Source: DATFCK01 sp963728975
Lineage (GTDB): Bacteria; Verrucomicrobiota; Verrucomicrobiia; Chthoniobacterales; UBA10450
Direction: 5' to 3'
Assembly: GCA_963728975.1 (NCBI GenBank)
Contig: CAVSMF010000005.1
Span: 124,001-188,000, forward strand
DNA: 64,000 nt
The translations under genes and the position numbers were made by a program. Each line of letters starts with the position of its first letter. Within the stretch, counting starts at the first letter, position 1. Shown here in pieces: positions 1-8,078 of this stretch. The notes beneath the pieces were generated by a model. That model searched no databases and was not told where the DNA came from. It saw only the letters and a program-made list of their open reading frames with translations.

Positions 1-728
1 GCCCATTCCAAAACGAAGCTGAACCGGCGCATGGCGAAACGAAACAGAGCCCCTTCCTCGAAACTGAGGCCGCGAATCCAGACAAAACAAACTACAATGA
101 GATAAACCTGGATATAGACCCCAAACAGATACTCAAATAGGAACGCCATGGCATCGACCGAGGCCGAGGTCTGAAGCAACGCGCTCAACGGCACGATGCC
201 CCCCCATTTCGGCAGCCGCCAGAACACGATCGGCTTGAGCAGTGACGCCACCGCACTCAACAGGAGGATCAGGTAAATGAGCAATCCGGAAAGGCCGAAC
301 CGCTTCCGGAGCGCGCGAATCAAGGCTCGATGCAGCCCACGCCAGTTACAAATAATGAGAACGGCGGCAATAACCGAGAGCGGATAAGTGGTGGTGGCGT
401 TGTCGAAAATTCCCGCGACATTTTCCAAAGCAGGCAATGGCGCCTGTCGCCAGACTTCAGCCAGACGCGGCCAATGCCAGCTTGGCAACGAAGCAATTTG
501 GGTAAAATCGATGTCGTCCGTGCTCTGGATCGGATTGAAAGTGGCAAATTGAAAGACCGAATAGGCCAACCCAAAGAGGACAAACGCCAGCCAGATGCGG
601 GGGAATCGAAGCAGGCAGCGAAATCCGTTGAGCAAGGCCTGCCGCACCGGATTGAAGAACATCAACAAAATGTATCCGGCGCAAAATCCAAGCACCGGAT
701 AAATTCGCGGTACGCTCTGCAACATCAT
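1..728 (-). CDS. multi-pass membrane protein, C-terminus beyond left edge
   Basis: On the minus strand a reading frame stays open from an ATG at 728 (a second ATG is at 725) to the left edge, about 242 residues, so the gene is partial. It reads MLQSVPRIYPVLGFCAGYIL and then alternates hydrophobic stretches with short basic loops; about five to six membrane segments are likely, with a polar loop containing STDDIDF near residue 65. I do not recognise the family. It lies downstream of lepB in the same direction with an 86-base gap, so it may share the lepA-lepB transcript. The upstream region has no strong Shine-Dalgarno sequence, so the start is uncertain. Competing frames here give only short, low-complexity products and I treat them as shadows. 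Confidence 0.7.
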   Translation of the reverse strand, partial: MMLQSVPRIYPVLGFCAGYILLMFFNPVRQALLNGFRCLLRFPRIWLAFVLFGLAYSVFQFATFNPIQSTDDIDFTQIASLPSWHWPRLAEVWRQAPLPALENVAGIFDNATTTYPLSVIAAVLIICNWRGLHRALIRALRKRFGLSGLLIYLILLLSAVASLLKPIVFWRLPKWGGIVPLSALLQTSASVDAMAFLFEYLFGVYIQVYLIVVCFVWIRGLSFEEGALFRFAMRRFSFVLEW

Positions 729-814
729 CAGCAAATTGAGTGAGGGAGCATGGGAGTGATCGAGTAATGAAAGCGGAGAACAATCATGAAGCCGCTATTC
801 CACCACTCCGCCCC

Positions 815-1930
815 CTAACGGATAAAACCCCAGTGGGGAGCGAATGGCCAGTAAACGATCAACCCGCGTCCAACCAGATTTTCCTCCGGGACCGACCCCC
901 AATAACGGCTGTCGTAGCTGTTGTAGCTGTTGTCGCCCAGGGCAAAATAGGTATGGGGAGGGACGACAAACGTCGAATTCGGCGTCGACAAATATTCCCG
1001 ACCCGGTCCATAGCCGCGAAAGCCGTTCCGGGCAGACATGACTCTTTGGAAGCCGTAGCGCTGGGCCAGGTGTTCCCGCTTCTCGTTCGCTCCCTTGACG
1101 TAGAGCAACGGCGGATCGATTCGCAGGGTGTCACCCGGCACGCCTCCCAGCCGCTTGATATAAAACGGCGCGCCCGTCTCCGGGTCCTCCGGAATAAGCA
1201 GAATGTGGTTCGTCCGAAAAACAAACACATCTCCCCGGTGCGGTTTTACGAAATTATAGGAAAACTTGTCCACAAACACCTGGTCTCCCGTGTCGATCGC
1301 GCCTCGCGCGATGATTTCACCGGAACGATAGGTGCGGCCGGCAAAAACGTTGAAGTAGCCGCGCAGTGTCTCCGGAGGAGCGTAAACCAAAAAGGTTTGC
1401 CGCTGACAAATGAGTCGCGAGAAGGTGAAAAAGAAAAGGAACTTTTTCGGCTCTACCTGCAGGATCTGATCATCCTGGCGCGAAACGACGTCGATATAAT
1501 TCCGTCCGAACACGATGAACTCGCCGATCCGCCGGGGGAAACTGGGTATCGGCTGACTGGCCGGGTAAGGATGGCCGATAATTCCGTCCAGGGTCGGTTG
1601 CATCGATCCGGTTGGGATCTTGAACGGCTGCAAAAAGTAAGAGCGAATCCCCACCGCCACCACAATTGCCACCAGGATCACTTCGACATTCTCGCGCCAA
1701 TGAGCTTCCCAATTCACCGGCGCGAGCTTGTGGAGAAGGGCATCCAACGCTTCCGCCCTGGTTTCAATTTCCGAGCGATCGCGTTGCCGGAGCGCGGCCT
1801 GCAACCGGCGCATGGCTGCTTCGAGCTCCTCCAGGGCCGCCGGATCCAGAACATCCCGTTTATAGCGGAGATATTTCTGGGCATGCCGCAAAAGCAATTT
1901 GCTGTGTTTAACGTAGCGCGATGTGAACAT
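815..1930 (-). CDS. lepB: signal peptidase I
   Basis: Membrane-bound serine protease that removes signal peptides from exported proteins. The 371-residue protein has an N-terminal coiled-coil-like region (residues about 1-75, rich in Leu, Glu and Arg), one clear membrane anchor at about 82-98, then the S26 domain. The catalytic serine is Ser109 in IPTGSMQPTL and the general-base lysine is Lys259 in FYIKRLGGVPGD. The C-terminal box LGDNSYNSYDSR followed by GRGLIVYWP is also present. It is longer than E. coli LepB (324 aa) because of the N-terminal extension and an insert between boxes B and D. It follows lepA by 135 bases in the same direction, as in many bacteria. Confidence 0.95.
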   Translation of the reverse strand: MFTSRYVKHSKLLLRHAQKYLRYKRDVLDPAALEELEAAMRRLQAALRQRDRSEIETRAEALDALLHKLAPVNWEAHWRENVEVILVAIVVAVGIRSYFLQPFKIPTGSMQPTLDGIIGHPYPASQPIPSFPRRIGEFIVFGRNYIDVVSRQDDQILQVEPKKFLFFFTFSRLICQRQTFLVYAPPETLRGYFNVFAGRTYRSGEIIARGAIDTGDQVFVDKFSYNFVKPHRGDVFVFRTNHILLIPEDPETGAPFYIKRLGGVPGDTLRIDPPLLYVKGANEKREHLAQRYGFQRVMSARNGFRGYGPGREYLSTPNSTFVVPPHTYFALGDNSYNSYDSRYWGSVPEENLVGRGLIVYWPFAPHWGFIR

Positions 1931-1998
1931 AAAATCTGCCGGATACTAGATGATGATTAGTGGATTTTGGAAAGCTACAAACCCCAACGAAATCCCAT

Positions 1999-2046
1999 GG
2001 AGCTTGGGTATTGGTGCTTGGTGCTTCTCTGGAGCTTGGATATTGG
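1999..2046. repeat. short direct repeat between lepA and lepB
   Basis: The word GAGCTTGGGTATTGG at 1999 recurs as GAGCTTGGATATTGG at about 2032, separated by a related TGCTTGG stretch. It fills the middle of the 135-base lepA-lepB gap. It is probably a degenerate minisatellite rather than a regulatory site. Confidence 0.5.
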
Positions 2047-2065
2047 AATTTGGCGCTTTCTCTTA

Positions 2066-3862
2066 TCATTGCGCTTTCAACACTTCGATAAACGCCTCTT
2101 GCGGGATGTTGATTTTCCCGATGCTTTTCATTCGCTTTTTGCCTTCTTTTTGTTTCTCCAGCAGCTTCCGTTTCCGGGTGATATCGCCGCCGTAGCATTT
2201 CGCGGTCACGTTTTTTCGTAATGCCGAAACACTTTCCCGGGCAATGATTTTTCCGCCGATCGCAGCCTGGATGGCCACCTGATAGAGCTGTCTTGGAATC
2301 ACTTCTTTCAATTTCGAGGCCAACTGGCGCCCTCTTCCTTCGGCCCGATCTTTATGCACAATCGTCGAAAACGCATCAACCGGCTCGCCGTTAACCAGGA
2401 GGTCGAGCTTGACCAGCTTGGCCGGGCGATAACCGCTGTGCTCGTAATCCATCGACCCGTACCCGCGGGTAACCGACTTAATTTTATCGTTAAAATCGAC
2501 CAGAATTTCGTTGAGGGGCAGCTCGCAATGTAACATCACCCGGCGCGTATCCAGGGTTTCGGTATGATCCATTTGCCCGCGCTTTTCCAAAATCAGCTGT
2601 AAAATGTCGCCGATATTTTCGTTCGGACACAAAACATAGGCTTTCACAACCGGTTCCCGGATTTCCGCGATCTGACTCGGATCGGGCAAATGGGCCGGGT
2701 TATCGATGGAAAGTATCTCGCCTCGCGTCGTCACCACTTCGTAAACGACGCTGGGACTGGTGGCGATGATGTCCATGTTGTATTCCCGCCGCAGGCGCTC
2801 CTGAATGATTTCCATGTGAAGCAGCCCTAGAAATCCGCACCGAAAACCGAAGCCGAGGGCAACCGAACTTTCCGGGGTGTAAATGAAAGCGGCGTCGTTG
2901 AGCCGCAATTTGGCGATGGCCCCTTTCAAATGTTCGAAATCGCCGGTATTGATCGGGTAGATGCCGCTAAACACCATGGGATGAATTTCCTGAAAACCGG
3001 GCAACGCTTCGCGGGCCGGGTTACGCTGATCGGTGATGGTGTCGCCGATCTTGATGTCGGCCGTGCTCTTGATATTGGCGATGAAATAACCGACGTCTCC
3101 GGCGTTCAGGCGCGCCTGCTGATACATCTTTGGGGTGAAGACACCCACTTCCTTAACTTCATAGCGCGCGTCGTTTCTCATTAACTTGATCGCCTGACCG
3201 GGCTCCACTTTTCCTGACATGACCCGGACATAACCAACCACCCCGCGATATACGTCGAATACCGAATCGAACACCAGCGCGCGCAAAGTCTCGTCCTTGG
3301 GCGGTTGCGGAGCCGGAATCCGGTGCACGATCGCTTCCAGAATTTCGTCGATGCCTATGCCCATCTTGGCGCTGGCCTCGATCGCCTCCTCCGACGGAAT
3401 GGCCAGGACCTCTTCCAATTGCCGTTGCACTCCGGGCACATCGGCATTTGGCAGATCGATCTTGTTGATCACCGGGACGATGGTCAGCCCTTGTTTGTGG
3501 GCCAGATGCACGTTGGCCACCGTTTGCGCTTCAACCCCCTGGGCCGCATCGATGATCAGCAATGCCCCTTCACAGGCAGCCAGACTTCGCGAAACTTCAT
3601 AGGCGAAATCGACGTGGCCCGGCGTATCCAGCAGGTTCAATCGATAGGCCTGGCCCGATTTTGCCGTGTATTGCATCGTTACCGGATGCGCCTTGATCGT
3701 GATCCCGCGCTCTCGCTCGAGGTCCATGGAATCGAGAAGCTGATCCTGCTTCTCCCGCTCATGAATGGTGCCGGTGCGCTCCAGCAAACGATCGGACAAG
3801 GTCGTCTTGCCATGATCGATGTGCGCGATGATGCAAAAATTGCGCGTCCACTTGATTGCCAT
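2066..3862 (-). CDS. lepA: elongation factor 4 (LepA), back-translocating GTPase
   Basis: Ribosome-associated translational GTPase that remodels stalled or mistranslocated ribosomes. The 598-residue length is typical for the family. Visible motifs are G1 AHIDHGKTTLSDRL at residues 13-26, switch II LLDTPGHVDF, and G4 VINKIDLPNAD. Domains II, III and V follow. The LepA-specific C-terminal domain is recognisable from DYEHSGYRPAKLVKLD, HKDRAEGRGRQL and the basic tail. It is the first gene of a minus-strand run with lepB, and is divergent from the FHA gene across a 215-base gap that should hold both promoters. Confidence 0.98.
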   Translation of the reverse strand: MAIKWTRNFCIIAHIDHGKTTLSDRLLERTGTIHEREKQDQLLDSMDLERERGITIKAHPVTMQYTAKSGQAYRLNLLDTPGHVDFAYEVSRSLAACEGALLIIDAAQGVEAQTVANVHLAHKQGLTIVPVINKIDLPNADVPGVQRQLEEVLAIPSEEAIEASAKMGIGIDEILEAIVHRIPAPQPPKDETLRALVFDSVFDVYRGVVGYVRVMSGKVEPGQAIKLMRNDARYEVKEVGVFTPKMYQQARLNAGDVGYFIANIKSTADIKIGDTITDQRNPAREALPGFQEIHPMVFSGIYPINTGDFEHLKGAIAKLRLNDAAFIYTPESSVALGFGFRCGFLGLLHMEIIQERLRREYNMDIIATSPSVVYEVVTTRGEILSIDNPAHLPDPSQIAEIREPVVKAYVLCPNENIGDILQLILEKRGQMDHTETLDTRRVMLHCELPLNEILVDFNDKIKSVTRGYGSMDYEHSGYRPAKLVKLDLLVNGEPVDAFSTIVHKDRAEGRGRQLASKLKEVIPRQLYQVAIQAAIGGKIIARESVSALRKNVTAKCYGGDITRKRKLLEKQKEGKKRMKSIGKINIPQEAFIEVLKAQ

Positions 3863-4077
3863 GAAACCCGCACTATGCGGGCGCGCGGCTTATGGGTCAA
3901 TGAACGGCCGCCGCGGCTGAGGATGGATCGCCCGTTTCCGGCGGAGTCGGCTCTTCTCATATTAATCGCGGCGCTCTATTGACCATCAACCCCGGACTCT
4001 CCCGGGAAGTGGCTCCCGACCTGCAAGAATCTCTCGACCAAATCAAACGTTCTTCGCTACATTAACCAACCAACGTC

Positions 4078-4584
4078 ATGCCCAAGCTGATCGTTACCAC
4101 CGAAACCCAGGGCAAAATCGCCTACGAATTCGCCGAGGACCTCATCACCATCGGCCGCGCCCCGGACAACATGATCGTGATCGAGGATGGATCGGTCTCC
4201 GGCCGTCACGCCCAACTGGAATTGGCCGGCGAAACCTATCGCCTCAAGGATCTTGAATCGACCAATGGAACCCGGGTAAATGGCATTCCGGTCACCGAAA
4301 CCGTTTTGCGTTTCGACGATCGCATCCGGTTCGGCGGAGTGGACGCCCGGTTCGAGCCGGATACGCGCGGATCGCAACCGTTGCCCGCAGTCGAGCAGAT
4401 CGAAGCAAAAAGCGCCGAAACCAGCGCCGTGCCGGTCGATTTTGAGAACGCCTCCCCTTTTCCCCGCCGCAGTAAGGAGCGCGATCCCGTGCGGACGGCG
4501 ATTTTAGCGGCTGCCGTGATAGCAGTTCTCGCTTTCGCGGGCAGCATGATCGCGGTTCTGACCATGCACGCGCCCGTGTTCTGA
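4078..4584 (+). CDS. FHA-domain protein with C-terminal membrane anchor
   Basis: A 168-residue protein whose first 95 residues form a forkhead-associated domain, a phosphothreonine-binding fold. Conserved positions are visible: TIGRAPDN, the SGRHA core and LKDLESTNGT with the invariant Ser/His and Asn-Gly residues. A linker of about 40 residues is followed by one hydrophobic segment near the C-terminus (about 142-165, ending APVF), so the FHA domain probably faces the cytoplasm from the membrane. No kinase or phosphatase gene is adjacent, so the binding partner is unknown. It is divergent from lepA and followed by a repeat array. Confidence 0.88.
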   Translation: MPKLIVTTETQGKIAYEFAEDLITIGRAPDNMIVIEDGSVSGRHAQLELAGETYRLKDLESTNGTRVNGIPVTETVLRFDDRIRFGGVDARFEPDTRGSQPLPAVEQIEAKSAETSAVPVDFENASPFPRRSKERDPVRTAILAAAVIAVLAFAGSMIAVLTMHAPVF

Positions 4585-4599
4585 ACTTTTTTTAGTCCA

Positions 4600-5640
4600 C
4601 AGATTCCGCAGATTTACGCGAATCCGGACGCCCGGGTTTCGAATCGGATATCCGTTCCATCGGCGTAATCCGCGGTTCCTGCCTTACCAATCCGGACGCA
4701 AGGAATAATATCTTAGGAACGCAGGAAAGCAGGAATTTCCTGGCCGGATTTCACAGCATGTAGCCACCGCCCTGTGGGCGGTGCTTCCCTGCAGATTGCC
4801 AGGGCGAAACCCAAGTTTGAGCCCCCCGATCCCGAACCGGCCACAGGCCGGTTGCTACATGCATCCACAGATTCGCAGATTTACGCAGATTTTCAATCGG
4901 ATATCCGTTCCATCGGCGTAATCCGCGGTTCCTGCCTTACCAATCCGGACGCAAGGAATAATATCTTAGGAACGCAGGAAAGCAGGAATTTCCGCGCCGG
5001 ATTTCACAGCATGTAGCCACCGCCCTGTGGGCGGTGTTTCCCTGCAGATTGGCAGGGCGAAACCCAAGTTTGAGCCCCCCGATCCCGAACCGGCCACAGG
5101 CCGGTTGCTACATGCATCCACAGATTCCGCAGATTTACGCAGATTTTTCCAATCCGGACGCCCGGAATAATATCTTAGGAACGCAGGAAAGCAGGAATTT
5201 CCTGGCCGGATTTCACAGCATGTAGCCACCGCCCTGTGGGCGGTGCTTCCCTGCAGATTGCCAGGGCGAAACCCAAGTTTGAGCCCCCGATCCCGAACCG
5301 GCCACAGGCCGGTTGCTACATGCATCCACAGATTCCGCAGATTTACGCAGATTTTACCAATCCGGACGCCCGGAATAATATCTTAGGAACGCAGGAAAGC
5401 AGGAATTTCCTGGCCGGATTTCACAGCATGTAGCCACCGCCCTGTGGGCGGTGTTTCCCTGCAGATTGCCAAGGCGAAACCCAAGTTTGAGCCCCCCGAT
5501 CCCGAACCGGCCACAGGCCGGTTGCTACATGCATCCGCAGATTCGGCAGATTTTTCGAATCCGGACGCCCGGGTTCCGAATCGGATATCCGTTCCATCCG
5601 CGTAATCCGCGGTTCCTGCCTTACCAATCCGGTTAATCCT
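4600..5640 (+). repeat. tandem array of ~208-253 bp units carrying paired GTAG hairpins
   Basis: Four imperfect tandem units fill this intergenic stretch; the marker AATAATATCTTAGGAACG begins at 4704, 4957, 5166 and 5374, so periods are 253, 209 and 208. Each unit has a paired palindromic element (4760-4858, 5013-5111, 5222-5319, 5430-5528). It runs from GTAGCC through stem CCGCCC, loop TGT, stem GGGCGG, about 45 bases of spacer, then CCGGCC, ACA, GGCCGG and TTGCTAC. Between units are words such as CACAGATTCCGCAGATTTACG and the palindrome CAGGAATTTCCTG. Some units carry an extra block containing CGGATATCCGTTCCATC. No convincing gene is present; short frames repeat with the units and are by-products. 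Confidence 0.9.
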
Positions 5641-5698
5641 GTAAATCCTGTCTAGTTTATTGGATTCCCTGATTTCCTGATTATTGTGAATTCGAATA

Positions 5699-6382
5699 AT
5701 GCAAAAACGCCTGCTGCTGTTCGACGTCGACGGCACACTCATCCATTCCGCCGGAGCCGGGGTTCACGCGCTCAAACTCAGCTTGGCCGAACGATTCGGC
5801 ATCAGCGACGATCTGGCCGACATCGAAATCGCAGGCATGACCGATTCTGGAATTGTGATCAATATTTTGAATAAACACAAGATCCCTGCGACTAACGAAA
5901 ATGTTGCGGCATTTCTGGACACCTACGTGCACTTTCTTTCTTTTGAACTTCCTCGCCGGGCCGGCACGCTCCTGCCTGGGGTGCTTCATCTATTGGAAAA
6001 ACTGAAAGCGCGTCCCCATCTGGTGCTGGGCCTTCTCACCGGAAACGTTTCCCGGGGGGCACAGTTGAAGCTCGAACACTATGGTGTGTGGCACTTTTTC
6101 GAGTTCGGCGCCTTCGCCGACGATCATCGCGACCGCAATCAACTCGGCTCTTTCGCGCGCAGCCGGGCCGAGAAAAAACATGGCTGCGAATTCGGTGCAT
6201 CCCAAATCGATGTGATCGGCGATACTCCGCGCGATATCGCCTGCGGCAAAGCCATCGGGGCGCGCACAATCGCCATCGCCACCGGTTCCTGGCCGCGGGA
6301 GCGCCTGGCCGCGCACCAGCCGGATTTTTTGTTTGATGATTTGGCGAATGTCGACGAATTGATCCGCGTTCTCGGTTGGTAG
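5699..6382 (+). CDS. HAD-superfamily phosphatase (phosphoglycolate phosphatase-like)
   Basis: A 227-residue haloacid dehalogenase-type hydrolase. The nucleophile motif LLLFDVDGTLIHS is at residues 5-17 (first Asp is the nucleophile, second the acid/base), motif II is in LLTGN at about 107, and motif IV is IGDTPRDIACGKAIGA near 180. An alpha-helical cap lies between motifs I and II, as in Gph/PgmB enzymes. Substrate cannot be fixed from sequence; 2-phosphoglycolate or a sugar phosphate is most likely. The STAS gene follows 11 bases after the stop, so the two are probably co-transcribed. Confidence 0.85.
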   Translation: MQKRLLLFDVDGTLIHSAGAGVHALKLSLAERFGISDDLADIEIAGMTDSGIVINILNKHKIPATNENVAAFLDTYVHFLSFELPRRAGTLLPGVLHLLEKLKARPHLVLGLLTGNVSRGAQLKLEHYGVWHFFEFGAFADDHRDRNQLGSFARSRAEKKHGCEFGASQIDVIGDTPRDIACGKAIGARTIAIATGSWPRERLAAHQPDFLFDDLANVDELIRVLGW

Positions 6383-6393
6383 AAGGGAAACTC

Positions 6394-6732
6394 ATGGCCA
6401 AACGAAATGCAATTGCCGTCTCCGATCGCCCCAACGTGCTTCCACTCGAGGGCGAGATCGATTTACATGTCTCGCCTCGGGTCGCGATTTCGCTTGCCCA
6501 GATGGCGGAAAAAAAACCGGACCGGCTGGTCGTTGACCTGTCCCGGGTCAGCTATATCGATAGTTCCGGCCTGGCGGTATTAATCGAAGGGATGCAAAAC
6601 GTCGAGCGATACGGCGGAAAATTTGCCATCGCCGGAATGCCGGAAACGGTGCGACCCATTTTCGAGATCGCGCGTCTCGATCAGGTCTTCCAGGTTTTTC
6701 CGGATGTAGACGCCGCCCTGGCCGCAGACTGA
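6394..6732 (+). CDS. STAS-domain anti-sigma factor antagonist
   Basis: A 112-residue SpoIIAA/RsbV-type protein that consists of a single STAS domain. The phosphorylatable serine lies in VSYIDSSGLAVLIEGM, and the preceding LVVDLSRV strand is typical. The ATG at 6394 is chosen because AGAAGGGAA lies just upstream; an in-frame TTG at 6376 would overlap the end of the HAD gene. Such proteins usually work in partner switching with an anti-sigma kinase and a PP2C phosphatase, none of which is seen nearby. It is convergent with the glycosyltransferase gene that ends at 6839. Confidence 0.87.
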   Translation: MAKRNAIAVSDRPNVLPLEGEIDLHVSPRVAISLAQMAEKKPDRLVVDLSRVSYIDSSGLAVLIEGMQNVERYGGKFAIAGMPETVRPIFEIARLDQVFQVFPDVDAALAAD

Positions 6733-6778
6733 GCTCGGGGAGCGCGGGCATGTTGCCGGAGACCCTGCTCCGGCGAGA

Positions 6779-6843
6779 GTGGGACGACACAAGGTCGTCC
6801 CTCCCGTTGCGACGATAAAGGCAGGCTCGCATCCCTGCCTATC
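6779..6843. repeat. GTGG-type palindromic element between convergent genes
   Basis: Begins GTGG at 6779, with the hairpin GGGACGAC / ACAAG / GTCGTCCC. After a spacer a second hairpin AGGCAGG / CTCGCATC / CCTGCCT follows, ending in CTATC. On the minus strand this end reads GATAG and supplies the TAG stop of the glycosyltransferase. The same first hairpin, with one loop difference, occurs at 15505. Lying between convergent stops it could also act as a bidirectional terminator, although no T-tract is present. Confidence 0.65.
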
Positions 6844-7945
6844 CGCGGGTCGCGGTTTGCACCAGAATCGCCAGCGTCTTCTCGACGTTTCGCGAAATAT
6901 CGAATTGTAACGCCCGTTTGAGTATGGAAGTGCGGGCAGCCGATCGCCTGGTCGGATCCGACCAGACATCAAGCGCAATGCACAGATCCGAAACGTCATC
7001 GGGCTGATCGACAATCGACCCGTGGATTCGGTCTTCCATGATCTCGCTAAAACCATTCGCGCGCGTCGTAATCACGGGCAGTCCACTGGCCATTGCCTCC
7101 AGGCAGGCATTCGAAAATGGATCGTAAATGGTGGGCAAAATAAAAATGTCCGCCCCGGCATAGATCGGACGGACATCCGGAAGCTCGCCTAAAAACCGGG
7201 CTCGCTCGGACCGGTAGCGTCTGGGATCCCCGCGTCCGGCAACCAGCAAACAGATCTTGCTGTTTTCGCAGCGTTCGATGGCTTTGATGGCATAGTCCAA
7301 ACCTTTGCGCTCCCAACCGGACCCGGCGAACAGGACAGCGACAGCATCCGCCTCCAGCCCAAGTTCAGCCCGCGACTTTTCCCGCCTGACCGGATCAAAT
7401 CCAAATTGATCCAGAGGAATCCCATTCGGGACAATATCGATCTTGTCGCGCCGGTAATTGTAAAAGTCGATGATCTCATCCTTAACCATTCGGGAATTGA
7501 CGATCACCCGCTCCGCTCCGCGATCGTCCAGGAGCGATTTTTCCAAACGAAGAATGTCCCGGTGCTTGTGACCAAAACTCCGCGCCATCGGTCGCCAGGG
7601 CGGTTCGAATCTTTTGCGGCGATTCAGCCACGCCTGGTGGACGCCGTCGCCCGCGCGATAAACATCGCATTGGAGGACCCGCTCCAGACTAACGAGCAAA
7701 TCGCAGGAAATGGCCGGGCGGATACGCTCGAGTTCGACGGCGAATCCAATTGGCGATTTCGTCCGGATACGAGTGAGAAGCCCAAACGGCCAGTCCTGCC
7801 GGGGCCAATCCTCGGTCGTGACAAGCTGCGCTTCATGACCGGCCTCCACGATCCCTTTTGCCAGGCGCTTGAGGTAAGCCTCCGCCCCGCCGCTGACCGA
7901 GTATCCGCGGCGGACAAAACAGATGATAAGCTTCTCCTTGGACAT
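6839..7945 (-). CDS. GT4 glycosyltransferase, WaaG/RfaG-like
   Basis: A 368-residue GT-B fold enzyme. The N-terminal domain has FVRRGYSVSGGAEAYLKRLA with the glycine-rich acceptor loop. The segment VSLERVLQCDVYRAGDGVH resembles LPS core glucosyltransferase WaaG, where an RAGDGVH-like motif is characteristic. The C-terminal nucleotide-sugar half carries VLFAGSGWERKGLDYAIKA and the EX7E-type motif in DPFSNACLEAMASGLPVI. It probably adds a hexose to the lipopolysaccharide inner core at the cytoplasmic membrane face. It diverges from another GT4 gene and lies near the GT9 and MsbA genes, which supports an LPS role. The exact sugar is inferred. Confidence 0.85.
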   Translation of the reverse strand: MSKEKLIICFVRRGYSVSGGAEAYLKRLAKGIVEAGHEAQLVTTEDWPRQDWPFGLLTRIRTKSPIGFAVELERIRPAISCDLLVSLERVLQCDVYRAGDGVHQAWLNRRKRFEPPWRPMARSFGHKHRDILRLEKSLLDDRGAERVIVNSRMVKDEIIDFYNYRRDKIDIVPNGIPLDQFGFDPVRREKSRAELGLEADAVAVLFAGSGWERKGLDYAIKAIERCENSKICLLVAGRGDPRRYRSERARFLGELPDVRPIYAGADIFILPTIYDPFSNACLEAMASGLPVITTRANGFSEIMEDRIHGSIVDQPDDVSDLCIALDVWSDPTRRSAARTSILKRALQFDISRNVEKTLAILVQTATRG

Positions 7946-7974
7946 CGGGTGGTATCGGCAATGTTACCAATCTT

Positions 7975-8057
7975 GTCATTCCGAGCGAAGTCGAGGAATC
8001 TCTAATATCAAGCCCAGGCCAAAAATGAAAGACGTCCCGGCACCGCTCGACATGACC
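7975..8057. repeat. dispersed foldback repeat (GTCATTCCGAGCGAAG family)
   Basis: Starts GTCATTCCGAGCGAAGTCG and ends CGCTCGACATGACC, giving inverted ends (GTCATTCCGAGCG against GGTCATGTCGAGCG). Related copies lie at 29161-29275, 51770-51860 and partly at 47231. It occupies the space between two divergent glycosyltransferase genes. Its presence inside the longest open frame here shows that the downstream gene starts later than that frame's first codon. Confidence 0.75.
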
Positions 8058-8078
8058 AGGATGGGCACGGTCCAATCG

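Noticed and set aside
740..1960. 406-residue plus-strand frame over lepB
   Set aside because: Antisense to a convincing signal peptidase I; arginine-rich and without family motifs.
3305..3982. 225-residue plus-strand frame over the lepA start
   Set aside because: Antisense to lepA, no domain, and the conserved GTPase motifs are on the other strand.
4600..5640. CRISPR-like appearance of the 4.6-5.6 kb array
   Set aside because: Units are over 200 bp with no short repeat-unique spacer pattern, and no cas genes are near.
6779..6843. Classical rho-independent terminator between the convergent STAS and glycosyltransferase genes
   Set aside because: Hairpins are present but neither strand has a T-tract; the sequence matches the dispersed palindromic family instead.
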